From Okeania sp. SIO3I5 (GTDB lineage Bacteria; Cyanobacteriota; Cyanobacteriia; Cyanobacteriales; Microcoleaceae): a stretch of 64,000 nucleotides of DNA. This document shows positions 8,777 to 17,177 of the stretch, piece after piece. Within the stretch, counting starts at the first letter, position 1. Each line of letters begins with the position of its first letter. Made by a program: the position numbers and the translations under genes. Under the pieces are notes generated by a model. The model made no database searches and was not told where the DNA came from. It worked only from the letters and a program-made list of their open reading frames with translations. The stretch spans positions 32,782-96,781 of the forward strand of contig NZ_JAAHHT010000001.1 of the NCBI RefSeq assembly GCF_010672085.1, written 5' to 3'.

Positions 8777-9928
8777 ATGACTGAACCTCGCCCTGGATAT
8801 ACTTTACCTGTATTTGCTTGTGCTGCTGCTGTAGCTGCGCTCCATTGGATACGTCAAAATACCTCGTCTTTGTCTACCGTATCAATTAATTTACTAGAAC
8901 CAGCAGAAATTGTTGATATCCCTATCGAACAGATTGCTTTGCTCAAAAGTAATACTGCTTTAGCTATTACTCGTTCCGATCCTGGTAATAATCTCGATCT
9001 AACTCGCAATACTCCTGTTTGGGCAATGGTAGAACTGGCCACGGTTTCCCCAACTGATGCTTCCGAACAAATTGTAGTTATAGGTGGAGCAGGAATTGGA
9101 CATAATATTCATTCTGGGGAAACAGCTATATATAGTTATGCGCGACGACTGTTGCAAGAAAATCTTCGACCTTTGCTCAACCAAAATGAACAAGTTAAAG
9201 TCAGTATCATTTTACCAGAAGGTCGTCAATTAGCGACTCGGACTTCTAATTCTGCTTTTGGTATAGTTGAAGGTCTTTCTTTATTAGGCACTACGGGGGT
9301 TTCTCAACCTTTGAGTGTGCCTGGACAACTTGAAGTTTACCAGGAAGAACTACAACAAAAGGCAGTACAGTTTAATAGTTTGGTGTTTTGTGTAGGGGAA
9401 AATGGTTTAGATATAGCCAAGAAAATGGGAATACCTGCACAACAGACTGTCAAAACAGCTAACTGGTTAGGCCCAATGTTGGTTGCTGCTGCTATTGCCG
9501 GAGTAGAGTCTATTTTATTATTAGGTTATCACGGCAAATTAATTAAATTAGCTGGCGGGATTTTTCATACTCATCATCATCTAGCTGACGGACGATTAGA
9601 AATTTTGACTGCTCACTGTGCAAATATAGGTTTGCCTACCTCTGTGCTACAAGAGATTTTTACTTGTACTACTGCCGAGAATGCTTTGAAACTGCTGCGG
9701 AACTTAGATATGAATGGGGAAAATGACTGGGTGGGTAGGGTGTATGGGGCGATCGCCTCAAAAATTGACCAACGTTGCCAAGCTTATATTTTTAATCATA
9801 GTCAAAAGCAGGTCCAAGTAGGTTCCATGTTGTTTAACCGCGATCGCCAAATTTTCTGTAAAACTGAAGTTGCTGATACAGTTTTTTCACAAATTTGTTA
9901 TTCTATTAAGAATACCCTTTTGAATTGA
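8777..9928 (+). CDS. cbiD: Cobalt-precorrin-5B (C1)-methyltransferase CbiD
   Basis: CbiD methylates C-1 of cobalt-precorrin-5B with S-adenosylmethionine in the anaerobic (early cobalt insertion) corrin pathway to cobalamins. The protein has 383 residues, the normal length. The start GYTLPVFACAAAVAAL is the family's conserved N-terminus; the motif is usually TG(T/S)CAAAA(A/S)KAA, and here FACAAAVAAL keeps the Cys-Ala-Ala core. IGGAGIG, followed by a Gly/Ser-rich turn, and GYHGKLIKLAGGIFHTHHHLADGR are further CbiD signatures. The ATG is at the end of a run of short TAACTGATAACTGATGA repeats. Next comes guaA, 590 bp downstream on the same strand, too far to call an operon. No cobalamin riboswitch is visible upstream. 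Confidence 0.93.
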   Translation: MTEPRPGYTLPVFACAAAVAALHWIRQNTSSLSTVSINLLEPAEIVDIPIEQIALLKSNTALAITRSDPGNNLDLTRNTPVWAMVELATVSPTDASEQIVVIGGAGIGHNIHSGETAIYSYARRLLQENLRPLLNQNEQVKVSIILPEGRQLATRTSNSAFGIVEGLSLLGTTGVSQPLSVPGQLEVYQEELQQKAVQFNSLVFCVGENGLDIAKKMGIPAQQTVKTANWLGPMLVAAAIAGVESILLLGYHGKLIKLAGGIFHTHHHLADGRLEILTAHCANIGLPTSVLQEIFTCTTAENALKLLRNLDMNGENDWVGRVYGAIASKIDQRCQAYIFNHSQKQVQVGSMLFNRDRQIFCKTEVADTVFSQICYSIKNTLLN

Positions 9929-10344
9929 GAATGCAGAATTGAGAATGCAGAATTATTAAATTAATGAATCTTTTTTAAATTAAGAATGCAGAATTGAGAA
10001 TGCAGAATTATTAAAAAAGCAATCAGCACTCAGCACTAAAGGTTTAGAAGGGATTTTGTTAACCCTCTGCGCACCTTCCGGTTTATAGAAACCGGCGATT
10101 TCAACCCAAGTAGGGACGAATGGCCATTCGTCCCTACTTGCTGATAGCTAGTTAAATTAATGGATTAATGAATATAGCTAAGACAGAATTGGTTAGGACA
10201 TAGACTGATGATGAATCTTAGACTAGGAAGTGTTTTTCACTCGTATTCCCTATTCCCTATTCCCTGCTATAGCTAAAGTTTTCAATTCTTAATTTTAATT
10301 CATAAAAAGATAAGTTTAGAAATTCCAAAATAAAAAAACTTAGA
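9929..10344. other. Intergenic repeats between cbiD and guaA
   Basis: The stretch opens with GAGAATGCAGAATT direct repeats (9929-10015). It continues with AACCGGCGATTTC...AGTAGGGACGAATGGCCATTCGTCCCTACTTG, a strong palindrome at about 10110-10140 that could act as a bidirectional terminator or a REP-like element. TATTCCCTATTCCC heptamers follow near 10250. No gene is recognised. Confidence 0.5.
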
Positions 10345-10435
10345 CAGGACTTACGCAAAGACTCTAAATATAGCGAGGGCGAATGCCATTCGCCCCTACA
10401 GATGGTGGTTTAAAAGTCAATTTGTGTAAGTCCTG
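10345..10435. mobile_element. Element R3 (AGGACTTACGCA termini)
   Basis: A 91-bp element begins CAGGACTTACGCAAAGACTC and ends TTTGTGTAAGTCCTG. The inner palindrome GGGCGAATGCCATTCGCCC is conserved. The whole element could fold into one hairpin. It lies about 85 bp upstream of guaA. Confidence 0.75.
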
Positions 10436-10518
10436 TTAGAGTTAAAAATTAATTCTGCATTATTCTAAATTCTAAATTCTAAATTCACTCATTACTCTAG
10501 TCTAGTAGCATATTAATC

Positions 10519-12126
10519 GTGACTCTAACAACACAGACAGAAGAAAGTTCAGATTCTCTCACTCAGTTTAACCGTCAAATGATCGTGATTATGGACTTTG
10601 GTTCTCAATATTCTGAACTAATTGCCCGGCGAATTCGCGAAACTCAAGTATATTCAGAGGTTGTTTCCTATTGTACAACTGCTGAAAAATTGGCAGCTCT
10701 TAATCCCAAGGGAATCATTCTTTCTGGCGGACCTAATTCTGTTTACGATGAAGGGGCGCCTCATTGCGATCCGGAAATTTGGAATTTGGGTATACCCATT
10801 TTGGGAGTCTGCTACGGTATGCAGTTGATGGTACAACAACTTGGTGGAGAAGTCAAACGCGCTGAACTTGCCGAATATGGTAAAGCATTTCTATCAATAG
10901 ACGATCCTACAGATTTGCTGACGAATGTAGAAGAAGGTACAACTATGTGGATGAGTCATGGAGATTCTGTGACAAAAATGCCTTCTGGTTTTGAAGTATT
11001 AGCTCATACCGATAATACTCCCTGTGCAGCGATCGCTAACCATGACAAAAAGCTCTATGGTACTCAGTTTCACCCAGAGGTAGTTCATTCTATTGGGGGT
11101 CAAGCTTTGATTCGGAATTTTGTCTACCATATCTGTCAGTGCGAACCAACTTGGACGACAGAAGCTTTTGTGGAAGAAGCGATTCGAGAAATTAGAGCTA
11201 AAGTAGGGGATAAACGAGTATTATTAGCTCTGTCTGGAGGGGTTGATTCTTCAACCTTAGCGTTTTTGCTCCATGAGGCGATCGGGGATAAATTAACTTG
11301 TATGTTTATCGATCAAGGATTTATGCGGAAGTATGAACCGGAGAACTTGGTAAGAATATTTCACGAATCTTTTCATATCTCAGTTGAATATGTGAATGCG
11401 CGGGAACGCTTCTTAGATAAACTCAAAGGAGTCACCGATCCAGAACAGAAACGCAAATTAATCGGACATGAATTTATCCAGGTATTTGAGGAAGAGTCAA
11501 AACGTTTAGGACCTTTTGATTATCTCGCTCAAGGTACTCTTTATCCAGACGTGATTGAATCTGCTAACACTAATGTTGACCCCAAAACTGGGGAGCGGGT
11601 GGCGGTAAAAATTAAGAGTCATCACAATGTTGGCGGTTTGCCGAAAGATTTGAGATTTAAGTTAGTCGAACCTCTGCGCAAACTTTTTAAGGATGAAGTC
11701 AGAAAGGTAGCGCGTTCCATTGGTTTACCAGAAGAAATTGTGCGACGACATCCTTTTCCTGGTCCGGGATTAGCAATTCGGATTTTAGGGGAAGTTACAG
11801 ACGAACGGTTGAAAATATTACGGGATGCTGATTTTGTGGTGCGGGATGAAATTAAGCAACAGGGAATGTATCACGATTTTTGGCAAGCGTTTGCGGTGTT
11901 GTTGCCTATTCGGAGTGTGGGGGTAATGGGAGACAAACGTACTTATGCTTATCCTATTGTTTTGCGGTTTGTTTCTAGTGAGGATGGGATGACTGCAGAT
12001 TGGTCTCGTGCGCCTTATGATTTGTTGGAAAGTATTTCTAATCGGATTGTGAATGAGGTGAAGGGTGTTAACCGGGTGGTGTATGATATTACTTCTAAAC
12101 CTCCTGGTACTATTGAGTGGGAGTGA
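10519..12126 (+). CDS. guaA: GMP synthase (glutamine-hydrolysing)
   Basis: GuaA converts XMP to GMP with ATP, taking ammonia from glutamine. The protein has 535 residues. The class I glutamine amidotransferase domain (about residues 20-210) has the nucleophile Cys98 in GVCYGMQLM and the His-Glu pair in FHPEV. The ATP-pyrophosphatase domain follows, with the P-loop [14 protein letters not shown] near residue 237. The GMPS dimerisation and XMP-binding C-terminus ends in the typical KPPGTIEWE. The chosen start is GTG at 10519. An internal Met near residue 22 ([10 protein letters not shown]) could also serve, but the N-terminal extension is usual in cyanobacterial GuaA. Identification is secure. 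Confidence 0.96.
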   Translation: MTLTTQTEESSDSLTQFNRQMIVIMDFGSQYSELIARRIRETQVYSEVVSYCTTAEKLAALNPKGIILSGGPNSVYDEGAPHCDPEIWNLGIPILGVCYGMQLMVQQLGGEVKRAELAEYGKAFLSIDDPTDLLTNVEEGTTMWMSHGDSVTKMPSGFEVLAHTDNTPCAAIANHDKKLYGTQFHPEVVHSIGGQALIRNFVYHICQCEPTWTTEAFVEEAIREIRAKVGDKRVLLALSGGVDSSTLAFLLHEAIGDKLTCMFIDQGFMRKYEPENLVRIFHESFHISVEYVNARERFLDKLKGVTDPEQKRKLIGHEFIQVFEEESKRLGPFDYLAQGTLYPDVIESANTNVDPKTGERVAVKIKSHHNVGGLPKDLRFKLVEPLRKLFKDEVRKVARSIGLPEEIVRRHPFPGPGLAIRILGEVTDERLKILRDADFVVRDEIKQQGMYHDFWQAFAVLLPIRSVGVMGDKRTYAYPIVLRFVSSEDGMTADWSRAPYDLLESISNRIVNEVKGVNRVVYDITSKPPGTIEWE

Positions 12127-12488
12127 TAAGAAGTCAGAAGTTTGAAGTCAGAAGTCAGAAGTAATTTCTATCTGAAGTTTACTGTAGGTTGGGTTAAGCG
12201 GCAGCGCAACCCAACACAACCAGGATTTTTGGCTTTCAAGCTACCTTCATCAAACCAAACTGGCAACTTGGGGGATGTTGGGTTTTTCCGTTGGAAATGC
12301 TCCGCAAACGTACCTCAACCCAACCTACAACTAAAATCTTGCTTTTGTTGTACTGTAGGTTGGGTTAAGCGGCAGCGCAACCCAGCACAACCAAGGTTAA
12401 ATTTTGCTCTCAAGCTACCTTCATCAAATCAACCTGGCAACTTGGGGGATGTTGGGTTTTTCCGTTGGAAATGCTCCGCAAACGTACC

Positions 12489-13301
12489 GATACAGTCGAT
12501 GGGGATATTGCTATCCCTCACCTCTGCTTCAAAACCGTGCATGAGAGTTTCCTGCTCACACGGCTCCTGATAATTAAGGTGACTTCGAGGTTAGGTTCAC
12601 ATACTTCCTTTTACCGCCTATATCTATATATAGTCGGGTCAGGCCACGTTAATATTATTACCTTTGGCGCTTTGCCGGGAGGTTTATTTTGGCACTCAGA
12701 GTCTCCTACTCTTGAAGTGGCTCTAATATCACGTTTTCGGCTATATTAGTTTCTGCTTTTACCGCCTACCTTAACTACCGGACCACGTCTGCATATCCTG
12801 AAAATTACTTCAGGCTTGCTTCTTGAGGAATCCTTATCCCTAATAGACATTGGTTAAACTTTCCCTACTCATTGATTGAGAGTCTAATAGGGGTTACTTC
12901 GTTCCCATAACTCATTTCATGTTAGCTTGATAGTGTCCTGAGTCGTCCGAGATTGGCCAGCTAGTCCTTTGAGCGGTTGAAGACTCAAAGGGGCGTCATC
13001 TATACCGTTTTGGTCACAGGGAATACAAGGACAATTACCCTGATTTAGGTTGACGAACGTTTAACAGGATTCATGTTCTTCACCTTGGCTAACTTCTCTG
13101 GCGGCGTCGTACTTAGTCCTTAAGGCTTATCCGCTTTTAGCCCATGCACGGAGAGCAATGGTTGTTAACCCATTAAACCTGAGCTACAAAGTCACTCCCT
13201 AGCTGAGAGGGAAGGAATTGAACCTCCATGAGTTATGAGTTTTTAACCATTGGTTAAAGGGTCATGTTGCAATTTAGCTTCTTTGACCCAACGAGTCGCA
13301 C
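12489..13301 (-). mobile_element. ORF-less group II intron (about 813 nt)
   Basis: Read on the minus strand, the insert starts GTGCGACTC, matching the GUGYG 5' splice-site consensus. Near its end it has domain V (12530-12566: GAGCCGTGTGAGC...GCACGGTTTTG, with the catalytic AGC and a GAAA loop). Domain VI follows, with stem GGGATA-GCAA-TATCCC and the branch-point context ATCGACTGTAT. TCAACC at 13053-13048 (EBS1 candidate) is complementary to the last six 5'-exon bases GGTTGA (IBS1). Excision restores an intact R9 unit; the 3' boundary is uncertain by about one nucleotide. No reverse transcriptase or maturase frame is present, so splicing and mobility would depend on a protein from elsewhere. 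Confidence 0.88.
12530..12566 (-). ncRNA. Group II intron domain V
   Basis: This is the catalytic hairpin of the intron above. The minus strand reads GAGCCGTGTGAGC, then a GAAA loop closed by AG/CT, then CTCTCATGCACGGTTTTG. The AGC triad is in the first strand. It is the most diagnostic part of the element and would be hit by the Group II intron RNA model. Confidence 0.88.
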
Positions 13302-13495
13302 TCAACCCAACCTACAACTAAAATCTTGCTTTTGTTGTACTGTAGGTTGGGTTAAGCGGCAGCGCAACCCAACACAACCATGGTTAACTTTTGCTCTCAA
13401 GCTACCTTCATCAAATCAACCTGGCAACTTGGGGGATGTTGGGTTTTTCCGTTGGAAATGCTCCGCAAACGTACCTCAACCCAACCTACAACTTT

Positions 13496-14146
13496 TTAGC
13501 CTTTAGTTTTTCTTTTGCTGCCTAGGATTAAACCGCCTATTCCGATCAAACCTAATATTAGGCTAGGTTCGGGCGTGGCAACCTGGGGGTTCGTACTCGC
13601 ACGCGGCCATCTAATCGCTCGCGAATCTCCAACCTGAGTCGCAGGATCGAAGTCAACATTATCTATAATAATCATCGGTTCCGGATCTGATTCATAATAA
13701 ACCTCCAAAAAAGCATCCGTGAAGTTACCCAGCAAACCACTATTATCATTTTGAAACTCTACAAAGCTACTATTCGCGAGCTCATACTCAAATTGTATAC
13801 CACTGCTTGAACGATCTAGGCCGTCAGCAGTATCAAGGACTGTACCTTCCTGAACGACGTGATCGCTCCATTTAAGTACATTATTTTTATCAAACAAAGA
13901 AATATTCCAACTCTCCAACTCCCCCTCTGAACTTGAGATTAACCCGTTCCCGGAGGAGTCATAACCTGACCAATCCAAAAGCATTTTAGAAAAGTCTGGA
14001 TCGGATAAGAAGGTAAAAGTAGTCTGGAAAGAAGCTGCAGTTACAGGCAGTTGCATCAATCCACAAAAGCTAGCAGCGCCACAGAGTATTCCTAAACCCT
14101 GTTGGCATTTCTTCTTCAGGTGTCCAAAAAGTTGAGTTTTGATCAC
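13496..14146 (-). CDS. PEP-CTERM sorting domain protein
   Basis: A 216-residue exported protein of unknown function. The N-terminus has a signal peptide: basic HLKKKCQQ, then GLGILCGAASFCGLMQLPVTA, with cleavage likely after TAA. The body is beta-rich and acidic with no recognised enzyme motif. The C-terminus is a textbook PEP-CTERM anchor: the motif ATPEPS, a hydrophobic helix LILGLIGIGGLILG and a basic end SKRKTKG. It would be processed by an exosortase/archaeosortase-type system at the cell surface. The region following the stop abuts R9 unit 3. No exosortase gene is in the window. Confidence 0.87.
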   Translation of the reverse strand: MIKTQLFGHLKKKCQQGLGILCGAASFCGLMQLPVTAASFQTTFTFLSDPDFSKMLLDWSGYDSSGNGLISSSEGELESWNISLFDKNNVLKWSDHVVQEGTVLDTADGLDRSSSGIQFEYELANSSFVEFQNDNSGLLGNFTDAFLEVYYESDPEPMIIIDNVDFDPATQVGDSRAIRWPRASTNPQVATPEPSLILGLIGIGGLILGSKRKTKG

Positions 14147-14212
14147 CTCTAATGTGATAGTACAAAAATTTATTCATAAATAAAATCATAATGCGCCCCC
14201 CGTGTCAAGAGC

Positions 14213-14421
14213 ATAATACCAAGTTCATAATACCAACTTGAAAAAAGAATGTTACGAATAATAAGGGGAATACAAATACTTTACAGGAGATGTTCCTTTG
14301 ACGAGTTCAAGAATTTATGAACTAAAAATGGCATCGAAGCTATTTGTTCTGACTCCTGATTCCTGACTCCTGACTCCTCAAAAAACCTAGATATTTGTAG
14401 CAAACATTTATCAACCTGTTA
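14213..14421. repeat. Element R8 copy 2, opposite orientation to copy 1
   Basis: The left end reads AATACCAACTTGAAAAAAG; a second, staggered ATACCAAG lies just before it. The interior GGAGATGTTCCTTTGACGAG matches copy 1 (1890-2070) read in reverse. The right end is ATATTTGTAGCAAACATTT. It sits directly upstream of the PEP-CTERM gene, so it may carry that gene's promoter region. Confidence 0.6.
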
Positions 14422-14894
14422 TAAAACAAATGAAATATTCATAAAACAAATTGAATCTTCATAAAACTTTGTTGTAAATTCTCTGATTTTTGGCTTTGCG
14501 CTTTGTCATGGCGTAGCGATCGCTCCCGTAGATCCTATAGATAAAAGTCTGGCTTTATGTATTGTGATCAGCGATCGAACATTACATTATTTATGGTATT
14601 TTCACTCATTAACCAGACTTGTCTCACTTTTTTTGCCGATTTAAACTTAAAATAAATTTGTATAGATAAATCTGTTGATAATACCTTTTTAACTTAACCT
14701 TAATCTTTGTGGAAAAATCTGTGGAAAACTATGTTTTAATTGTGGAAAACTTTACTTTTTCAACAACCAAGAATATTAGTTATTACTTTTGTCTAACTAA
14801 TAATAACTTTTCCATTAGCATTTAAGTGAAAATTGATTACTCCCGGAAGTTCCATAGCGATCGCATCATTAGGGAGTAGGGGAGTAGGGGAGTA
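14422..14894. other. Gap with HIP1 sites, no gene seen
   Basis: The stretch contains TAGCGATCGCTC and CAGCGATCGA (HIP1-like), ATAAAACAAATT short repeats and GGGAGTAGG runs. I found no convincing frame or RNA. Confidence 0.4.
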
Positions 14895-15028
14895 GTCTAG
14901 TAGTGGATTGTTTCATCTTAAATGGTGCAATAGAATATGGGGGTGTGGGGGATTGAAATGACGGTGTGATAAGGCGATTATCAAAAAAGCTAATGCACTA
15001 TTTTAGGTGAAACAATCCACTACTGGAC
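14895..15028. mobile_element. Element R7 with TA duplication, inserted at the 3' end of the trkA relic
   Basis: A 134-bp element has long inverted ends: GTCTAGTAGTGGATTGTTTC on the left and GAAACAATCCACTACTGGAC on the right, differing at one base over 20. TA flanks both sides (14893-14894 and 15029-15030). Its right end supplies the last codons and stop of the frame at 15003-15344. No coding capacity. Confidence 0.75.
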
Positions 15029-15830
15029 TAATTATTAATCTTGCTTTAACCAAAGCTTTTTTAAAAGTTCTAACTAATCTTTGAGCTTGATGTTTATAAA
15101 GTTTTTTCGGTAATTTTCCTGGCAAATTATTCATTAATTCTCTTGCGGTAAGCATACTGCATCCAGCAATACCAGAAATTTCATTTGCTCCTTGAAATAT
15201 GGCATATTGTGATTGAGCAGTTTCAACCATAACTTGCCAAGTAGGTTCCTTAATTTCACCATTTTCAATTCGTTTTAAACCACTAATTGTTGCCAAAACA
15301 ATTAAGCGATCGCCCACTGCAAGTCTAATATCATCTGAAGGCATTAATTTTGAGTTATCCAGTGATTTATGATATAAAATTGGTACTACCCTATAACCAT
15401 AAGCTATTGCGGCTAAAATTAATCAGAAAGCTCTCCTGTTTCAATATTATATTCAGTTACTAATTAAGTATGGCTCGACATTTTTTAAGTTCAGCTTGTG
15501 TTAATATATTAGACATCTCCAGAAAAGAGGGAACAGGGAACAGGGAACAGGGAACAGGGAAGAACAATTGATAATTTCTGGATAAGAATTGATTTTACTT
15601 TTTATTTTTGGAGATGTCTATTAGGCTCTCTTACATCTCCAATAATTAATTTATTTAACTGTGAAAATAAATCGGAAACTTGCCAATATTGAGGTTGTAT
15701 TAGGTCGATAGCATTAGCAATTACACCAAAGTGTTTTAATGTTGTGACGCAATGTTGTCTTAAACTACCTAAACCACATACTAAAAACCGATCTATTGAT
15801 GGTTGAAGTGAAGTATTAGTTGTTGGGTTT
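15003..15830 (-). pseudogene. TrkA-type potassium channel / NAD-binding protein, decayed
   Basis: Reading leftwards from about 15830, RFLVCGLGSLRQHCV (a Rossmann GxGxxx loop), then SDLFSQLNKLIIGDVREP, is the N-terminal part of a TrkA-N (RCK) domain. It is interrupted by element R1 (15512-15618), resumes as ILTQAELKKCRAIL, suffers stops and frameshifts, and ends with MPSDDIRLAVGDRLIVLATI (start of the frame 15003-15344), a TrkA-C or second-domain segment. Deleting R1 with one TATTA copy restores D-V-R-E-P-N-I-L in frame. The 3' end is overwritten by R7. The original gene would regulate K+ transport in response to NAD(H). It is certainly non-functional here. Confidence 0.7.
15512..15618. mobile_element. 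Element R1 inside the trkA relic
   Basis: A 107-bp element begins GACATCTCCAGAAAAGAGGG, has four GGGAACA units, and ends TTTTTGGAGATGTC. TATTA is present on both sides (15507-15511, 15619-15623). This identical flank matches the TAATA (reverse) flank of the copy at 8010, so the elements either duplicate or prefer TAATA/TATTA. Confidence 0.78.
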
Positions 15831-15964
15831 ATATTGTTAGATTGATGGTCAGGAGTAGATGATAAAATTGTTTTACCGAATAATTTATAACAATATGTAT
15901 TGCTAAATATCTTGGTTTTGCACTTAAAATCAATAAAGCAACTAATATTTAGTAATAGAAGTTA

Positions 15965-16210
15965 TCAATAACTTTTAGATTCTGACTTTTGTTTCTGGGT
16001 TAACCAACGCCACTTTAAAAAAGCAATAACTTCTTCTGGCAACAAAATCAGATGAGGTTCATTAGAGATGAATAGTAACCAGTATTCTTCCTGTTGATGT
16101 AGTTTCCATTTCGGTTTTATCGGGTGGGATATTATTTGCCAATAACCAAGTAAATCATGGTTACAAAAAAATCCAAATTTTTGAGCCTCATTTATGATAA
16201 AATCTGTCAT
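15965..16210 (-). CDS. Small hypothetical protein
   Basis: An 81-residue protein, MTDFIINEAQKFGFFCNHDL..., rich in Trp and aromatic residues in the middle (WQIISH, EEYWLLFIS), ending with a polar KQKSESKS tail. It is predicted soluble, with no signal peptide. Composition and codon use look like a real gene rather than a repeat shadow, but I do not recognise the family. It lies just upstream (on the same strand) of the trkA relic and could be a remnant of that locus. Confidence 0.5.
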   Translation of the reverse strand: MTDFIINEAQKFGFFCNHDLLGYWQIISHPIKPKWKLHQQEEYWLLFISNEPHLILLPEEVIAFLKWRWLTQKQKSESKSY

Positions 16211-16354
16211 TATTGGTAGTTCCTACAATTATTTAGGTTTATTTTTTTAGTCTAATAATCTACAATTTACCTAGTAAGTAAATATATCAATTATCCTATA
16301 ACCTTAACTTGTATATAGTCAAGTTTGACGTTTTTTTAACTTTACTACCTAGTA

Positions 16355-16491
16355 ATATCATGTCCGGTAGCATTGGTATTGTATAGATAAGGTAAGGAAG
16401 AAGTAAGAAGTTTTAAGAGAAAAACGTTATATATATGGGCGGTAGATATTTCCCCAACTTTTACACGCTCCAATATAAACGGACATGATAT
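16355..16491. mobile_element. Element R2, 137 bp
   Basis: The left end is ATATCATGTCCGGTAGCATT and the right end AAACGGACATGATAT. The interior is unlike that of the 8378 copy, so only the termini define the family. Confidence 0.7.
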
Positions 16492-16579
16492 AACTGGACT
16501 GATGGGGCTAAATAGTAAAAAATTGTCTATACAAATAATCTTAATTAGGGTTTGCTGAAAAAGTTTTATGGGTGAGGGT

Positions 16580-16650
16580 ACTAAGTGTTCGACTAAGGTT
16601 AAATTGAACTTAGTTAAAACTTGTTCTCAAGTGAATTTACTATATGGCAT
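16580..16650 (-). pseudogene. Truncated duplicate of the 26028-26624 gene
   Basis: The minus strand reads MPYSKFT-stop-EQVLTKFNLTLVEHL, against MPYSKFTLEEVLTKFNLTLV in the intact gene at 26624. Upstream bases (TTTTTTCTAAGTTTCTGAATG) are also shared with the intact gene's leader. Only the first ~23 codons remain, with a stop at codon 8. Confidence 0.75.
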
Positions 16651-16856
16651 AGTTTTTTTCTAAGTTTCTGAATGTTACTTCTTTTTATTATACTAATAGG
16701 GAGTAGGGAACAAGGGAGAATCTGTTTGGATACCATTGTGCAGGAAAAAATATTATCGCTGCAAAAAAAAGAAAATTTGGTAGTTCTTGTAGATGTAATG
16801 ATTGATTTTGGAATATATCTAAAGTGATAGGCAATAAGCAACAGAAAATATATCTA

Positions 16857-17030
16857 ATATCATGTCCGGTAGCATCGGTATTATATAGCAAAGGTAGGGA
16901 ACAGGGAACAGGGAACAGGGAACAGGGAGCAGGGAACAGGGAGGAATACTTAAGAGCTAGAAAAAAAACTTAAATTTCCTGTAGATATTCACCGTTAGAT
17001 TTACACAAACGATACCAGCGGACATGATAT
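16857..17030. mobile_element. Element R2, 174 bp, carrying GGGAACA heptamers
   Basis: The left end is ATATCATGTCCGGTAGCATC and the right end ACCAGCGGACATGATAT. Six or more GGGAACA heptamers fill the left part. The start is near-identical to the copy at 16355. A further isolated R2 right end, TATCCGGACATGATAT, lies at about 17164-17179, touching the end of the FGGY kinase gene. Confidence 0.72.
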
Positions 17031-17177
17031 AATTCGATGGTTTTACAGAAATAGTATTTGCTACCCAACTTAAATTTTTTCAGAATATCACTACTTGTAC
17101 ACCACTACGGAAAATTTTTATTATGCCTAATTAATAATCATTTATATGATACCAAATCTTGTTATCCGGACATGATA

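Larger units (their letters stand above)
12184..13489. repeat. Three tandem R9 units (GTAGGTTGGGTT), middle one split by an intron
   Basis: Three copies of a ~145-bp unit start at 12184, 12355 and 13342, with linkers AACTAAAATCTTGC. Each opens GTAGGTTGGGTTAAGCGGCA and closes ACCTCAACCCAACCTAC, an inverted pair. After removal of the intron the spacing of the units is about 171 and 173 bp. Copy 2 is broken after position 12488 and resumes at 13302. Open frames through the units (12142-12570, 13264-13506) are repeat artefacts. Confidence 0.85.

Noticed and set aside
12142..12749. Open frames of 142 and 94 residues across the R9 repeats and the intron
   Set aside because: The R9 units are inverted-repeat DNA and the second frame runs against the intron's own strand. 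Neither contains recognisable protein sequence.
13161..13225. tRNA-like words such as GGTTCAATTCC on the minus strand
   Set aside because: They lie in domain I of the group II intron. No acceptor stem or CCA-proximal pairing forms a cloverleaf.
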